Made by a program: the position numbers and the translations under genes. From NCBI RefSeq assembly GCF_047663525.1, contig NC_092616.1:6136501-6200500 (forward strand): a stretch of DNA of 64,000 nt, read 5' to 3'. Source of the stretch: Anas platyrhynchos. Its lineage: Eukaryota; Chordata; Aves; Anseriformes; Anatidae. This document shows positions 34,261 to 46,400 of this stretch, piece by piece; within the stretch, counting starts at the first letter, position 1; each line of letters opens with the position of its first letter. Under the pieces are notes generated by a model. It was not told the origin of the DNA. It made no database searches and saw only the letters and a program-made list of their open reading frames with translations.

Positions 34261-37200
34261 GGGGCCATGGAGGGCCACCAAGATGGCCGCCGAGGTGGCA
34301 CCCAAGGGACCCTCGGCGGTGACACCCGTGGGGGCCACCAAGGGGGCACCCAAGGGGGCCACCAAGATGGCGCCCGGGGGGCCACCAAGGTGGCACCCAA
34401 GGGACCCTCAGCGGTGGCACCCATGGGGGCCACCGAGGTGGTGGCCTTGGTGGCACCCATGGGGACCTCGGTGACACCCATGAAGACCTCAACGATGACA
34501 CCCATGGGGGCCACCGAGGTGGTGGCCTTGGTGGCACCCGTGGGGACGTCGGCGATGGCACCCAAGGGACCCTCAACGATGACACCCATGGGGACCTTGG
34601 TGGCACCCAAGGGACCCTCAACGATGACACCCATGAAGACCTCAACGATGACACCCATGGGGGCCACCGAGGTGGTGGCCTTGGTGGCACCCGTGGGGAC
34701 GTCGATGATGGCACCCAAGGGACCCTCAACGATGACACCCATGAAGACCTCAACGATGGCACCCATGGGGGCCACCAAGATGGCACCCATGGGGACCTCG
34801 GTGACACCCATGAAGACCTCAACGATGACACCCATGGGGGTCAAGGTGGCACCCATGGGGACCTCAATGACGTCACCCAAGGGACCCTCAATGACGTCAC
34901 CCATCAAGACCCCAACGATGTCACCCATGGGGGCCACCAAGATGGCACCCATGGGGATCGAGGTGGCACCCATGGGGACCCCAGTGACGTCACCCAAGGG
35001 ACCCTCAACGATGACACCCATGGGGACCTCGGTGACACCCAAGGGACACTCAACGACGTCACCCATGGGGACCTTGGTGACACCCATGAAGACCTCAATG
35101 ATGACACCCATGGGAGCCACCAAGATGGCGCCCATGGGGACCAAGATGTCACCCTTGGGGACCCCAATGACGTCACCCAACGAGACCCCAACGATGTCAC
35201 CCATGGGGGCCACCAAGATGTCACCCATGGGGACCTCGGTGACACCCATGAAGACCTCAACGATGACACCCATGGGGACCTCGGTGGCACCCAAGGGACC
35301 CTCAATGACGTCACCCATGGGGGCCACCAAGATGTCACCCATGGGGATCGAGGTGGCACCCATGGGGACCCCAGTGACGTCACCCAAGGGACCCTCAACG
35401 ATGACACCCAAGGGGACCTCGGTGACACCCATGGGGACCTCGGTGACACCCAAGGGACACTCAACGACGTCACCCATGGGGACCTTGGTGACACCCATGA
35501 AGACCTCAACGATGACACCCATGGGAGCCACCAAGATGGCGCCCATGGGGACCAAGATGTCACCCATGGGGACCCCAATGACGTCACCCAACAAGACCCC
35601 AACGATGACACCCATGGGGGCCACCAAGATGTCACCCAAGGGACCCTCAACGACGTCACCCAACAAGACCCCAATGACGTCACCCTTGGGGACCCCAATG
35701 ATGTCACCCAAGACCCCAATGACGTCACCCATGAAGGCCACCAAGATGTCACCCTTGAGGACCCCAACGATGTCACCCATGGGGACCCCAACGTCCCCAT
35801 GTCCCCAACGCCCCCCCCAAGCCGGGACGCCGCTGCCGGTGGCCCCCTCGCGCCGAAGCCACCGGGGCCACCACCAGGTCCAGGAGCGCCACCAACAGGG
35901 CCACCGTGGTGACACCTGCACCCATGGGTGCCACCACCAGGTCCCGAGGGGCCACCAAAGCCACCGGAGATGCCACCACCAGAGGTGCCACCACCCGGTC
36001 CCGTGGGGCCACCCCCAAAACCACGCTGCACGCGCCCGAAAGCCCCGGAGATGTCACCAAAACCCCCCGAAATAGCACCAAAAGCACCAGAAATAGCACC
36101 AAAACCACCGGGGATGTCACCAAGACCCCAAAAGACGTCACCAAGACCCCAAAAGACGTCACCAAGACCCCAAAAGATGTCACCAAAACCACCAGAAATA
36201 GCACTAAGACCCCAAGAGACGTCACCAAAACCCCCAGAAATGTCCCCAAAACCCTTGAAGACGTCACCAAAACCCTTGGAGATGTCACCAAGAGCCCTAG
36301 AGGTGTCACCAAAACCCCCCGAAATGTCACCAAAACCCTTGGAGACATCACCAAAACCCTTGAAGATGCCACCAAAACCCTTGATGACGTCACCAAACCC
36401 ATTGGAGATGCCACCAAACCCTTTGGAGACGCCACCAAAACCCCCCGAAATGTCCCCAAAACCCCCAGAAACGTCCCCAAAACCCTTGAAGACGTCACCA
36501 AAACCCCCCGAAATGTCCCCAAAACCCTTGAAGACATCACCAAAACCCTCGGAGATGCCACCAAACCCCCCGAAAACGTCCCGAACCCCATGAAGACGCC
36601 ACCAAACGTCTTGAAGACGCCACCAAACCCCTTGATGACCTCACCAAACCCCATGAAGATGTCACCAAACCCCATGAAGATGTCACCAAACCCCTCGATG
36701 ACCTCACCAAACCCCTCGATGACGCCACCAAACCCCATGAAGATGCCACCACCGCCCCGTGCTCCTCCTGCCCTCGCCCCTCTCCCCCCTTCCCCTGCGC
36801 CGCCTGCCCCAAATCCTACGGCACCCTCTCCAAACTCACCATCCACCAACGCGCCCACACCGGCGAACGCCCCTTTTCCTGCCCGGATTGCCCCAAATCC
36901 TTCGCCGACCCTTCGGTTTACCGCAAACACCGGCGGGGCCACGCCGGCCTCCGCCCCCACCGCTGCTCCTCCTGCCCCAAAGCCTACGCCGAGCGCAAGG
37001 ACCTCCGCAACCACCAGCGCGTCCACACCGGCGAGCGCCCCTTCCTCTGCGCCGAGTGCGGCAAGAGCTTCGGCCGCTCGTCCTCCCTCGCCTGCCACCA
37101 GCGCATCCACGCCCCCCGCAAGCCCTACGCCTGCGGCACCTGCGGCAAGACCTTCACCCAGCTCTCCTCCTACCAAAGCCACCAGCGCGTCCACACCGGC

Positions 37201-39945
37201 GAGCGCCCCTTCCTCTGCCCCCAGTGCGGCCGCACCTTCGCCGACCCCTCCAGTTACCGGCGGCACCAGCGGGCCCACCAAGGGGTGAAGCCCTACGGGT
37301 GCGGCGAGTGCGGCAAAGCCTTCCGGCAACCCGCCGACCTGGCCGTCCACCGGCGCACCCACACCGGCGAGCGGCCCTGGCGCTGCGGCGAGTGCGGCAA
37401 GAGCTTCGTGGCCTCCTGGGACCTCAAGAGGCACCGGCTGACCCACAGCGGCGAGCGGCCCTGGCGGTGCGGCGAGTGCGGGAAGGGCTTCGGCGAGCGG
37501 GCGGCGCTGGGCAAGCACCGCAGGACGCACTCGGGTGAGCGGCCCTACGCCTGCGGGCGCTGCGGGAAGGGATTCGGAGGCGCCTCGGGGCTGCGCAAGC
37601 ACGAGAGGACGCACGGAAAGAGGGAGGGGGGACGGGGCGGGGGGGCGGGGGCTACCGCGGGGCAAGGTTTGGCTACCGAGGCGGTGGGAGGAGGTGTCGG
37701 GGCGGTAACGGGCCACAATATGGCCGCCGTGGGGCACGACATGGCCGCCGGTGTTGGGCACGATTTGGGGACGCCATCGAGCCACAATATGGCCGCCGGG
37801 GTTGGCCACAATTTGGGGACTCCATCGGGCCACAATATGGCCGCCGTTAGCCATGACATGGCCGCCGGTGTTGGCCACAATGTGGGGACTCCGTCGAGCC
37901 ACAATATGGCCGCCGTGGGGCATGAGGTGGCCACCGGTGTTGGGCACGATTTGGGGACTCCAACGAGCCACAATATGGCCGCCGGGGTTGGCCACAATAT
38001 GGGGACTCCGTCGAGCCACAATATGGCCGCCATGGGGCATGAGGTGGCCACCGGTGTTGGCCACAATTTGGGGACTCCATCGGGCCACAATATGGCTGCC
38101 GTGGGCCATGAGGTGGCCACCGGTGTTGGCCACGATTTGGGGACTCCAACGAGCCACAATATGGCCGCCGGGGTTGGCCACAATTTGGGGACTCCAACGA
38201 GCCACAATATGGCCGCCGTTAGCCATGACATGGCCGCCGGTGTTGGGCACGATATGGGGACTCCAACGAGCCACAATATGGCTGCCGTTGGGCATGAGGT
38301 GGCCACCGGTGTTGGCCACAATTTGGGGACTCCATCGGGCCACAATATGGCCGCCGTTGGGCATGAGGTGGCCACCGGTGTTGGCCACAATTTGGGGACT
38401 CCAACGAGCCACAATATGGCCGCCGTTGGGCATGAGGTGGCCACCGGTGTTGGCCACAATTTGGGGACTCCATCGGGCCACAATATGGCCGCCATGGGGC
38501 ATGAGGTGGCCACCGGTGTTGGCCACGATTTGGGGACTCCAACAAGCCACAATATGGCCGCCGTTGGTCACGACATGGCCGCCGGCCTCGGCCCCAACGT
38601 GGCCACCGGACTCGGGGTCACCGTGGCCGCCGGACTTGCCCACAACATGGCCGCCGCGCCGGGAGCCATCATGGCCGCCGCCTCCGAGCACAACATGGCC
38701 GCCGTCACCGCCGCCGCCACCGGGGGAACCGTGGACTGCGGGGGCCTCAACATGGCCGCCGCCTTTGGCACGCCCAATATGGCTGCCCCCAGCGTGGCCA
38801 CGCCCAATATGGCTGCCCCCCTGGGAGGCCCCAACATGGCCGTCCTCGGGGTGGGCCCCAATATGGCTGCCCCCAGTGTGGCCACACCCAATATGGCCAC
38901 CTCCACGGTGGTCACGCCCAATATGGCCGCCATCAACACGGCCACACCCAATATGGCCGCTCCCAACACGCCCAACATGGCCACCCCCAGCATGGCCACA
39001 CCCAATATGGCCACCACAAACATGGCCACGCCCAATATGGCCACCTCCACTGTGGCCACACCCAATATGGCCGCCATCAATATGGCCACACCCAATATGG
39101 CCGCTCCCAACACGCCCAGCATGGCCACGCCCAACATGGCCGCCCCCAACATGGCCACGCCCAGCATGGCCACACCCAATATGGCTGCCTCTAATATGGC
39201 CACACCCAACGTGGCTGCCCCCAACATGGCCACACCCAATATGGCCGCTCCCAACACGCACAGCATGGCCACACCCAACATGGCTGCCTCCAATATGGCC
39301 GCCCCCAACACACCCAACATGGCCACGCCCTGTATGGCCACACCCAACATGGCTGCCTCCACTGTGGCCACACCCAATATGGCTGCCTCCAACTTGACCA
39401 CGCCCAATATGGCTGCCACTAACATGGCCACGCCCAGCATGGCCGCCCCCATCACGCCCAATATGGCCACACCCAATATGGCCGCCTCCAATATGGCCAC
39501 ACCCAACATGGCTGCCTCTAATATGGCCACGCCCAGCATGGCCACACCCAATATGGCCGCCACTAACATGGCCACACCCAACATGGCCGCCTCCAATATG
39601 GCCGCCTCCACTGTGGCCACACCCAACATGGCCGCCACTAACGTGGCCACGCCCAACATGGCCTCCCCCATCACACCCAACATGGCCGCCCCCATCACAG
39701 CCACACCCAACATGGCCGCCCCCCTCCTCCCCGCCACCCCCAACATGGCCGCTGTGGGGGCGTGTCCCCCAGGCCCCGCCCCCCCGGAGCCCCGCCCCTT
39801 CGGCTGCCCGCTGTGCCCCAAGCGCTTCCTGGCGAGGGCGGGGCTCCGCAAGCACCAACGACGTCACGGCCCCGCCCCCTACCCGCAGGCCACGCCCCCT
39901 TCCGCCACCCAAGGGGCGGAGCCTCCGCCAGGCCCCGCCCCCTGA
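34261..39945 (+). CDS. ZNF668: Zinc finger protein 668 with coding-minisatellite expansions
   Basis: C2H2 zinc-finger protein; human ZNF668 is nuclear and linked to p53/DNA-damage control. The exon follows CTCCGCAG and has a Kozak-type GCCATGG (ATG at 34267). Ten tandem fingers lie at about 36796-37620. They match human ZNF668 finger for finger by helix words: [100 protein letters not shown]. One C-terminal finger ([23 protein letters not shown]) lies at about 39796-39870. The N-terminal human fingers are absent, replaced by about 2.5 kb of repeats. A 2.1-kb repeat separates the last finger. The frame is open from about 36590 to the TGA at 39943, roughly 1,115 codons. Upstream it breaks at about 34372 (G-run), 35815 (C8 run) and 36585 (AAA to AA). 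Confidence 0.9.
34267..35810 (+). repeat. ZNF668 N-terminal coding minisatellite A
   Basis: Units such as GACACCCATGGGGACCTCGG and GACACCCATGAAGACCTCAA, 18 or 33 bp long, all multiples of 3. In the frame set by the ATG, after allowing for one lost G near 34372, the protein would be a His/Asp/Gly repeat ([15 protein letters not shown]). The uncorrected frame instead gives [14 protein letters not shown]. The core GGTGGCACCCATGGGGAC is shared with MAPK7 intron 3. Confidence 0.75.
35830..36755 (+). repeat. ZNF668 N-terminal coding minisatellite B
   Basis: 33-bp units coding for [14 protein letters not shown] and related 11-residue modules, then [15 protein letters not shown], running without a gap into the first zinc finger. 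The frame switches at about 36585, where one A of an AAA is missing. The Lys/Thr/Pro composition contrasts with minisatellite A. Confidence 0.78.
37700..38590 (+). repeat. ZNF668 linker coding minisatellite, 69-bp unit
   Basis: About 12 copies of a 23-residue unit, [20 protein letters not shown] plus TPT, in one unbroken frame right after the tenth finger. The length is a multiple of 3 and variants are mostly synonymous-looking or conservative, as expected if translated. Confidence 0.88.
38755..39750 (+). repeat. ZNF668 linker coding minisatellite, 18-bp unit (TPNMAA)
   Basis: About 50 copies of ACACCCAATATGGCCGCC in frame, translated as TPNMAA, TPNMAS and TPSMAT. Each unit also holds CAANATGGC, which resembles the YY1 binding core. 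Confidence 0.88.
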
Positions 39946-40074
39946 TGCTGAGGCTGCGGGAGGGGGGCGGGGCTTTGAGGAGGGATTTAGGGGCGGGGCT
40001 TTTCCTTATATGGATATGGGGGTGTGGCTGGGGGCGGGGCTTGCCGAGGCCACGCCCCCCTGGGGGGTGTTGGA

Positions 40075-40080
40075 AATAAA
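40075..40080 (+). other. ZNF668 polyadenylation signal
   Basis: AATAAA 130 bp after the ZNF668 stop, at the end of non-repetitive 3' UTR. The next satellite starts about 30 bp later. Confidence 0.75.
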
Positions 40081-40109
40081 GGGGCCGAGCGCGACGCAGC
40101 CTCGTCAAT

Positions 40110-43060
40110 GGGGGGGGGTGGGGAGGGGACATTTTGGGGAGGGGGAGGGGACATTTGGGGGGGGGAGGGGACAGAGCCCATGGGGATCACGTGACCGAGG
40201 GGACACCACCCTGGGGACACCCCAAAAAGGACCCGAGGGTCCTGGGGACACCCCCAAGGGGACAAAGTGACCATGGGGACCACCCAAGGGACCCAAGTGT
40301 CCCAGTGCCACCACCCCGAGGACCCCAAATGTCACCCCAAAAGGTGACCGAGGTGCCACCACCCTAGGGACCCCATGTGTCCTGGTGTCACCACCAAGGG
40401 GACCAAGTGTCCAAGTGCCACCACCCCAAGGGACCACCCAAGGGACCCAAGTGACCAAGGTGCCACCACCCATGGGGACCACCCCAAGGGGACCTGAGGG
40501 TCCTGGGGACACCACCGAGGGGACCAAGGTGCCACCACCCCAAGGTGACCCAAATGACCAAGGGGACCCAAGTGACCAAGGTGCCACCACCCATGGGGAC
40601 CACCCCAAGGGACCCAAGTGTCCCAGTGCCACCACCCTGGGGTCCCAACATGTCCAGGAGCCACCATCCCAGGTGACCAAGGTGCCACCACCCCAAGGAC
40701 CCCAAATGTCCTGGTGTCACCACCCCAAGTGACCAAGGTGCCACCACCCCTGGGGACCACCCCAAAGGGACCTGAGGGTCCTGGGGACACCACCGAGGGG
40801 ACCAAGGTGCCACCACTCCAAGGTGACCCAAATGACCAAGGGGACCCAAGTGACCAAGATGCCACCACCCATGGGGACCACCCAAGGGACCTGAATGTCC
40901 CAATGCCACCACCCCAAGGTGACCAAGTGACCAAGATGCCACCACCAAGGGGACCAAGTGACCAAGGTGCCACCACCCCTGGGGACCACCTCAAGGGACC
41001 CAAGTGTCCCAGTGCCACCACCCTGGGGTCCCAACATGTCCAGGAGCCACCATCCCAGGTGACCAAGATGCCACCACCCATGGGGACCACCCCAAAGGAC
41101 CAACGTGTCCCAATGTCACCACCCCAAGGACTCCAAATGTCCTGGTGCCACCACCCCAGGTGACCAAGTGACCAAGGTGCCACCACCCCAAGGGACCACC
41201 CAAGGGACCCGAGTGTCCTGGTGCCACCACCAAGGGGACCAAGTGTCCAAGTGCCACCACCCCAAGTGACCAAGGTGCCACCACCCCAAGGGACCCAAAT
41301 GTCCTGGTGCCACCACCCAGGTGACCAAGGTGCCACCACCCATGGGGACCACCCCAAAGGGACCCGAGTGTCCCGATGCCACCACCCCAAGGGACCCAAG
41401 TGACCGAGGTGCCACCACCCCTGGGGACCACCCAAGAGCCCCAAGTGTCCCAGTGCCACCACCCAGTGTCCTCAAGTGTCTTGGTGCCACCACCCCAAGG
41501 TGACCCAAGTAACCAAGGTGCCACCACCCCAAGGACCCCAAATGTCCTGGTGCTGCTACCCCAAGTGACAAAGGTGCCACCACCCCTGGGGACCACCCAA
41601 GGGACCCGAGTGTCTTGGTGCCACCACCCCAAGGGACCCAAATGACCAAGGTGCCACCACCCCAAGGGACCAAGATGCCACCACCCATGGGGACCCAAGT
41701 GACCAAGCGGACCCACGTGTCCTGGTGCCACCACCCTGGGGTCCTCCCATGTCCTGGTGCCACCACCCCAAGGGGACACCCAAGGGACCTGAGTGTCCTG
41801 GTGTCACCGCCCCAAGGTCCCCAAATGTCCTGGTGCCACCACCCCAAGGGGACCAAGTGACCAAGGTGCCACCACCCCTGGGGACCACCCAAGGGTGCCA
41901 CCACCCCAAGGACCCCACGTGTCCTGGTGCCACCACCCCAAGTGACCAAGGTGCCACCACCCCAAGGACCCCAAGGCGTTCATGTGCCACCACCCCCAAG
42001 GGACCCAAGTGTCCTGGTGCCACCACCAAGGGGACCAAGGTGCCACCACCCTAGGGACCCCATGTGCCTTGGTGCCACCACCCCTGGGGACCCCCCAAAG
42101 GGGACCCAAGTGTCCTGGTGCCACCACCAAGGACCCCAAGTGACCAAGATGCCACCACCCCTGGGGACCACCCAAGGGCACCAAGTGTCCAGGTGCCACT
42201 ACCAAGGTGACCAAGGTGCCACCACCCCAAGGTGACCCAAATGACCAAGGGGACTCAAGTGACCAAGGTGCCACCACCCATGGGGTCCCCACGTGTCCTG
42301 GTGTCACCCCCAAGGGACCACCCCAAGGTGACCCAAGGGGACCAAGGTGCCACCACCCCAAGGGGACACCCCAAGGGACCCGAGTGTCCCGATGTCAAGG
42401 TGACCCCCATGTCCAGGTGCCACCACCCCAAGGTCCCCAAGTGTCCTGGTGCCACCACCCCAAGTGACCAAGGTGTCCAGATGCCACCACCAAGGGGACC
42501 AATTGACCAAGGTGCCACCACTCCAAGGGGACCCGAGTGTCCTGGTGTCACCACCAAGGGGACCAAGGTGCCACCACCCATGGGAACACAAGTGACCAAG
42601 GGGACCCACGTGTCCTGGTGCCACCACCCCAAGGACCCCAAGGCGTTCATGTGCCACCACCCCCAAGGGACCCAAGTGTCCTGGTGCCACCACCAAGGGG
42701 ACCAAGGTGCCACCACCCTAGGGACCCCATGTGCCTTGGTGCCACCACCCCTGGGGACCCCCCAAAGGGGACCCGAGTGTCCTGGTGCCACCACCCCAAG
42801 GACCCCAAGTGACCAAGGTGCCACCACCCCTGGGGACCACCCAAGGGTGCCACCACCCCAAGGACCCCACGTGTCCTGGTGCCACCACCCCAAAGGGACC
42901 AAGGTGCCACCACCCCTGGGGACCCAACCGTCCCCAAAAGGGACCCCCACGTCCCGGTGCCACCACCCCAAGGACCCCAAATGTCACCCCAAAAGGTGAC
43001 CGAGGTGCCCCCACCCCTGGGGACCCCCAAGTGTCCCCCCCCCCCCCCCCCCGTGTCCCG
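40110..43060. repeat. Intergenic satellite between convergent genes (GTGCCACCACCCCAAGGGAC)
   Basis: About 2.95 kb of variable 20-45 bp units built from GTGCCACCACC, CCAAGTGACCAAG and AAGTGTCCTG. Large internal duplications are visible, for example the CATGTGCCACCACCCCCAAG block near 41980 and again near 42650. The complement of its core fills MAPK7 intron 2. Confidence 0.92.
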
Positions 43061-43090
43061 GTGCCACCTCTGCTCTGGGCTGTCACCACC

Positions 43091-43096
43091 TTTATT
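43091..43096 (-). other. ZNF629 polyadenylation signal
   Basis: AATAAA on the minus strand, about 400 bp past the ZNF629 stop codon. Confidence 0.75.
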
Positions 43097-43119
43097 CAAG
43101 CCCCGCCCCCCCAACGCCT

Positions 43120-43460
43120 CCCAGCCAATGGCTGCAGAGCACGCCTACAACTCGACCAATCACCGCGCTGGGCCAAGTGACGTCATCCCCCTCTCAGCCA
43201 ATCCCGTGCCAGTATCCCCTCCCCGCCCCCCCCCCCCCCCCACCGCCCAATCCCGTGCCAGCCTGCCCCGTTCTAACCAATCCCCTTCCAGCCCCGCCCC
43301 CTGCTCTCAACCAATCCCGTCTCAGCACCACCCTCAGCCAATCCCGTGCCACCTTTCCCTTTCTCTCAGCCAATCCCGTCCCTCCATCCACCCCCGCCCC
43401 TCCCACCCACCCCTCTCAGCCAATGGCGTCGCGGGGGGCGCTGACCCCGACCAATCAGGA
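43120..43460 (+). repeat. Array of ten CCAAT boxes with one CRE
   Basis: CCAAT occurs in the same orientation at 43125, 43156, 43198, 43247, 43277, 43311, 43338, 43370, 43420 and 43451, usually as CTCAGCCAATCCCGTGCC. Spacing is about 30 bp with some of 42-50. A full TGACGTCA lies at 43178-43185. It overlaps the ZNF629 3' UTR. Confidence 0.85.
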
Positions 43461-43492
43461 GGCCCCGGGGGGCGAGGCTCCGCCCCCCGGCA

Positions 43493-46400
43493 TCATTCGG
43501 GGGGCACCCTTGGGTGCTCCTCCAGAGCTGGGGGCACCCCGAGGACCTGCACCCTTGGGTGCCCCCCAAATTGCTCCAAATCTTGGTGACCCCCAGGGGT
43601 CTGCACCCTTGGGTGCTCCTCCAAAATCTCCAAATCTTGGGGAACCCCAAAAGTCGGCACCCTTGGGTGCTCCTCAATCACCTCTTGTCCTTGGTGCTCC
43701 CCAAAAGTCTTCATCCTTGGGTGCTCCTCCAAAATCTCCAAATCTTGAGGAACCTCAAGAGTCTGCACCCTTGGGTGCCCCCCGAATTGCTCCAAATCTT
43801 GGTGACCCCCAGGGGTCTTCACCCTTGGGTGCTCCTCCAATGTCTCCAAATTTTGAGGAACCCCAAGAGTCTTCACCCTTGGGTGCTCCTCCAAATCTTG
43901 ACGCACCCCAAGAGTCTTCGCCTTTGGGTGCTCTTCCAACACCTCCAGATCTTGGTGCCCCCCAAGAGTCTTCACCCTTGGGTGCTCCTCCAAATCTTGA
44001 GGAACCTCAAGAGTCTTCACCTTTGGGTGCTCCCCAAACTTCTCCAAATCTTGAGGAACCCCAAGAGTCTTCGCCTTTGGGTGTTCCTCCAAAATCTCCA
44101 GATCTTGGTGACCCCCAGGAGTCTGCACCCTTGGGTGCTCCTCCAAATCTTGAGGAACCTCAAGAGTCTGATACTTTGGGTGCTCTTCCAACACCTCCAG
44201 ATCTTGAGGACCCCCAAGAGTTTTCACCCTTGGGTGCTCCTCAATCACCTCTTGTCCTTGATGCACCCCAAAAGTCTTCACCCTTGGGTGCTCCCCAAAC
44301 TTCTCCAGATCTTGAGGAACCCCAAGAGTCTTCGCCTTTGGGTGCTCTTCCAACACCTCCAGATTTTGGAGACCCCCAAGAGTCTGCACCCTTGGGTGCT
44401 CCTCCAAAATCTCCAGATCTTGGTGACCCCCAGGAGTCTTCACCCTTGGGTGCTCCTCCAAATCTTGGGGAACCCCAAGAGTCTTCACCTTTGGGTGCTC
44501 CTCCAACGTCTCCAAATCTTGATGCACCCCAGGAGTTTTCACCCTTGGGTGCTCCCCAAACTTCTCCAAATCTTGATGCCCCCCAACAGTCTTCACCCTT
44601 GGGTGCTCCCCCACCACCTCCACCCCTTCCTGCCCCCCAAGCCCCCCAACCCTCTCAACCCTCACCCCCACCCCCTCCCCCCCCACCCCCTCCCCCTCCC
44701 CCACCCCCACCCCCACCCTCGCCGCCGCCGCCGCCGCCGCCACCGCCGCGCCGTGCGCCTCCTCCAGATGCACCCGCTCGTGGGTGATGAGGTTGGAGCT
44801 CTGGCTGAAACGCCGGCCGCAGCGGGCGCAGCCGTAGGGCCGCTCGCCGGTGTGGGTGCGCCGGTGCTGCTCCAGGTGGGCGCTGCGCACGAAGCCCTTG
44901 CCGCACTCGCCGCAGCCGTAGGGCTTCTCGCCGGTGTGGATGCGCTGGTGCCGCACCAGGGTGGAGCTCATGCCGAAGCTCTTGCCGCACTCGCCGCAGC
45001 GGTAGGGCCGCTCGCCGGCGTGGGTGCGCCGGTGGAGGGCCAGGTTGGAGCGGAGGGCGAAGGCTTGGCCGCATTCGGCGCAGGCGAAGGGGCGCTCCTC
45101 GCCGTGAGCCCGCTGGTGCCGGGCCAGCGCCGAGCGGAGCCCGAAAGCCCGGCCGCACTCGGCGCAGCGGTGAGGTTGCAAGCCCAAATGGAGGCGCCGG
45201 TGCTTGGCCAAGGTGGCCCCGTGGCCGAAACGCTTGCCGCACTCGCCGCAGGCGAAGGGCTTCTCGCCGCTGTGGCTGCGCTGGTGCTGGATGAGCTCCG
45301 AGCTCTGCACGAAGCCCTTGCCGCACTCGCCGCAGCGGTAGGGCTTCTCGCCGCCGTGGGTCTTGCCGTGCTTCAGCAGGTTGGCGCGTTGGGCGAAGGC
45401 TTTGCCGCACTGGCCGCAGCGGTAGGGCCGCTCGCCCGAGTGGCTGGCTTGGTGCTGGAGGAGGTCGGAGCTGCGGTAAAAAGCTTTCCGGCACTGCCCG
45501 CAGGCGTAGGGGCGCTCGCCGGCGTGGGCGCGCTGGTGCTTGACCAGGTTGGTGCTTTGGCTGAAGGCTTTGCCGCACTCGCCGCAGGCGTAGGGGCGCT
45601 CGCCGGTGTGGGTGCGGCGGTGCTGGGCCAGGTTGGAGCTCCAGCCGAAGGCCTTGCCGCACTCGCCGCACTTGTAGGGCCGCTCGCCGGTGTGGGTGCG
45701 GAGGTGCTGGGCCAGGTGGGAGCGTTGGGCGAAGCGTTTGCCGCACTCGCCGCAGGCGTTGGGGCGCTCGCCCGTGTGGCTCCGCCGGTGCCGTTCCAGT
45801 TTGGACCACTGGGCGAAGGATTTGCCGCACTCGCTGCAGATGTAGGGGCGGCCGCCGGACGCGCCGGCTGTGGGGCGGGACGAGAAGGGTCTTGGGGGCA
45901 TGGAACCCAACTTTGAACCCAAAAATGGTGGCCAAGAGGATCCTAAATGCGTCAACTTATCCTTAAAATTCGTCCCAAAATGTCCTATAGGGTCTTGGGA
46001 GCCTAGAACCCAACTTTTAACCCAAAAATGTTGGCCAAGAAGATCCTAAACTCTTCGATCCATCCTTTGAACCCATCCCAAGATGTCCTAGAGGGATTTG
46101 GGGGACTGGATCCCAAGTTTCAACCCAAAAATGTTGGCCAAGAAGATCCTAAATGCCCCGTTCTAGACTTTAAACCCATCCCAAGATGTTCTATGGGGTC
46201 TTGGGAGCCTAGAACCCAACTTTTAACCTCAAAATGTTGGCCAAGAGGATCCTAAATGCGTCAATTTATCCTTAAAATCCATCCCAAGGTGTTCTATAGG
46301 GTCTTGGGAGCCTAGAACCCAACTTTTAACCCAAAAATGTTGGCCAAGAAGATCCTAAACTCTTCGATCCATCCTTTGAACCCATCCCAAGATGTCCTAG

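Noticed and set aside
34246-36075. 609-codon [14 protein letters not shown] frame as the ZNF668 N-terminus
   Set aside because: It opens only because a G is missing near 34372; the frame set before that point continues as an HED/GDTH repeat. It remains possible if the G-run is correct.
35773-39912. 1,379-codon minus-strand open frame
   Set aside because: It is antisense to ZNF668 fingers and coding repeats; the Gly/His/Val composition mirrors the sense repeats.
45868-45955. N-terminal extension of ZNF629 starting [10 protein letters not shown]
   Set aside because: It is a copy of the intron 2 satellite; a CACAG acceptor at 45868 joins in perfect phase to the MDTPSGAP exon instead.
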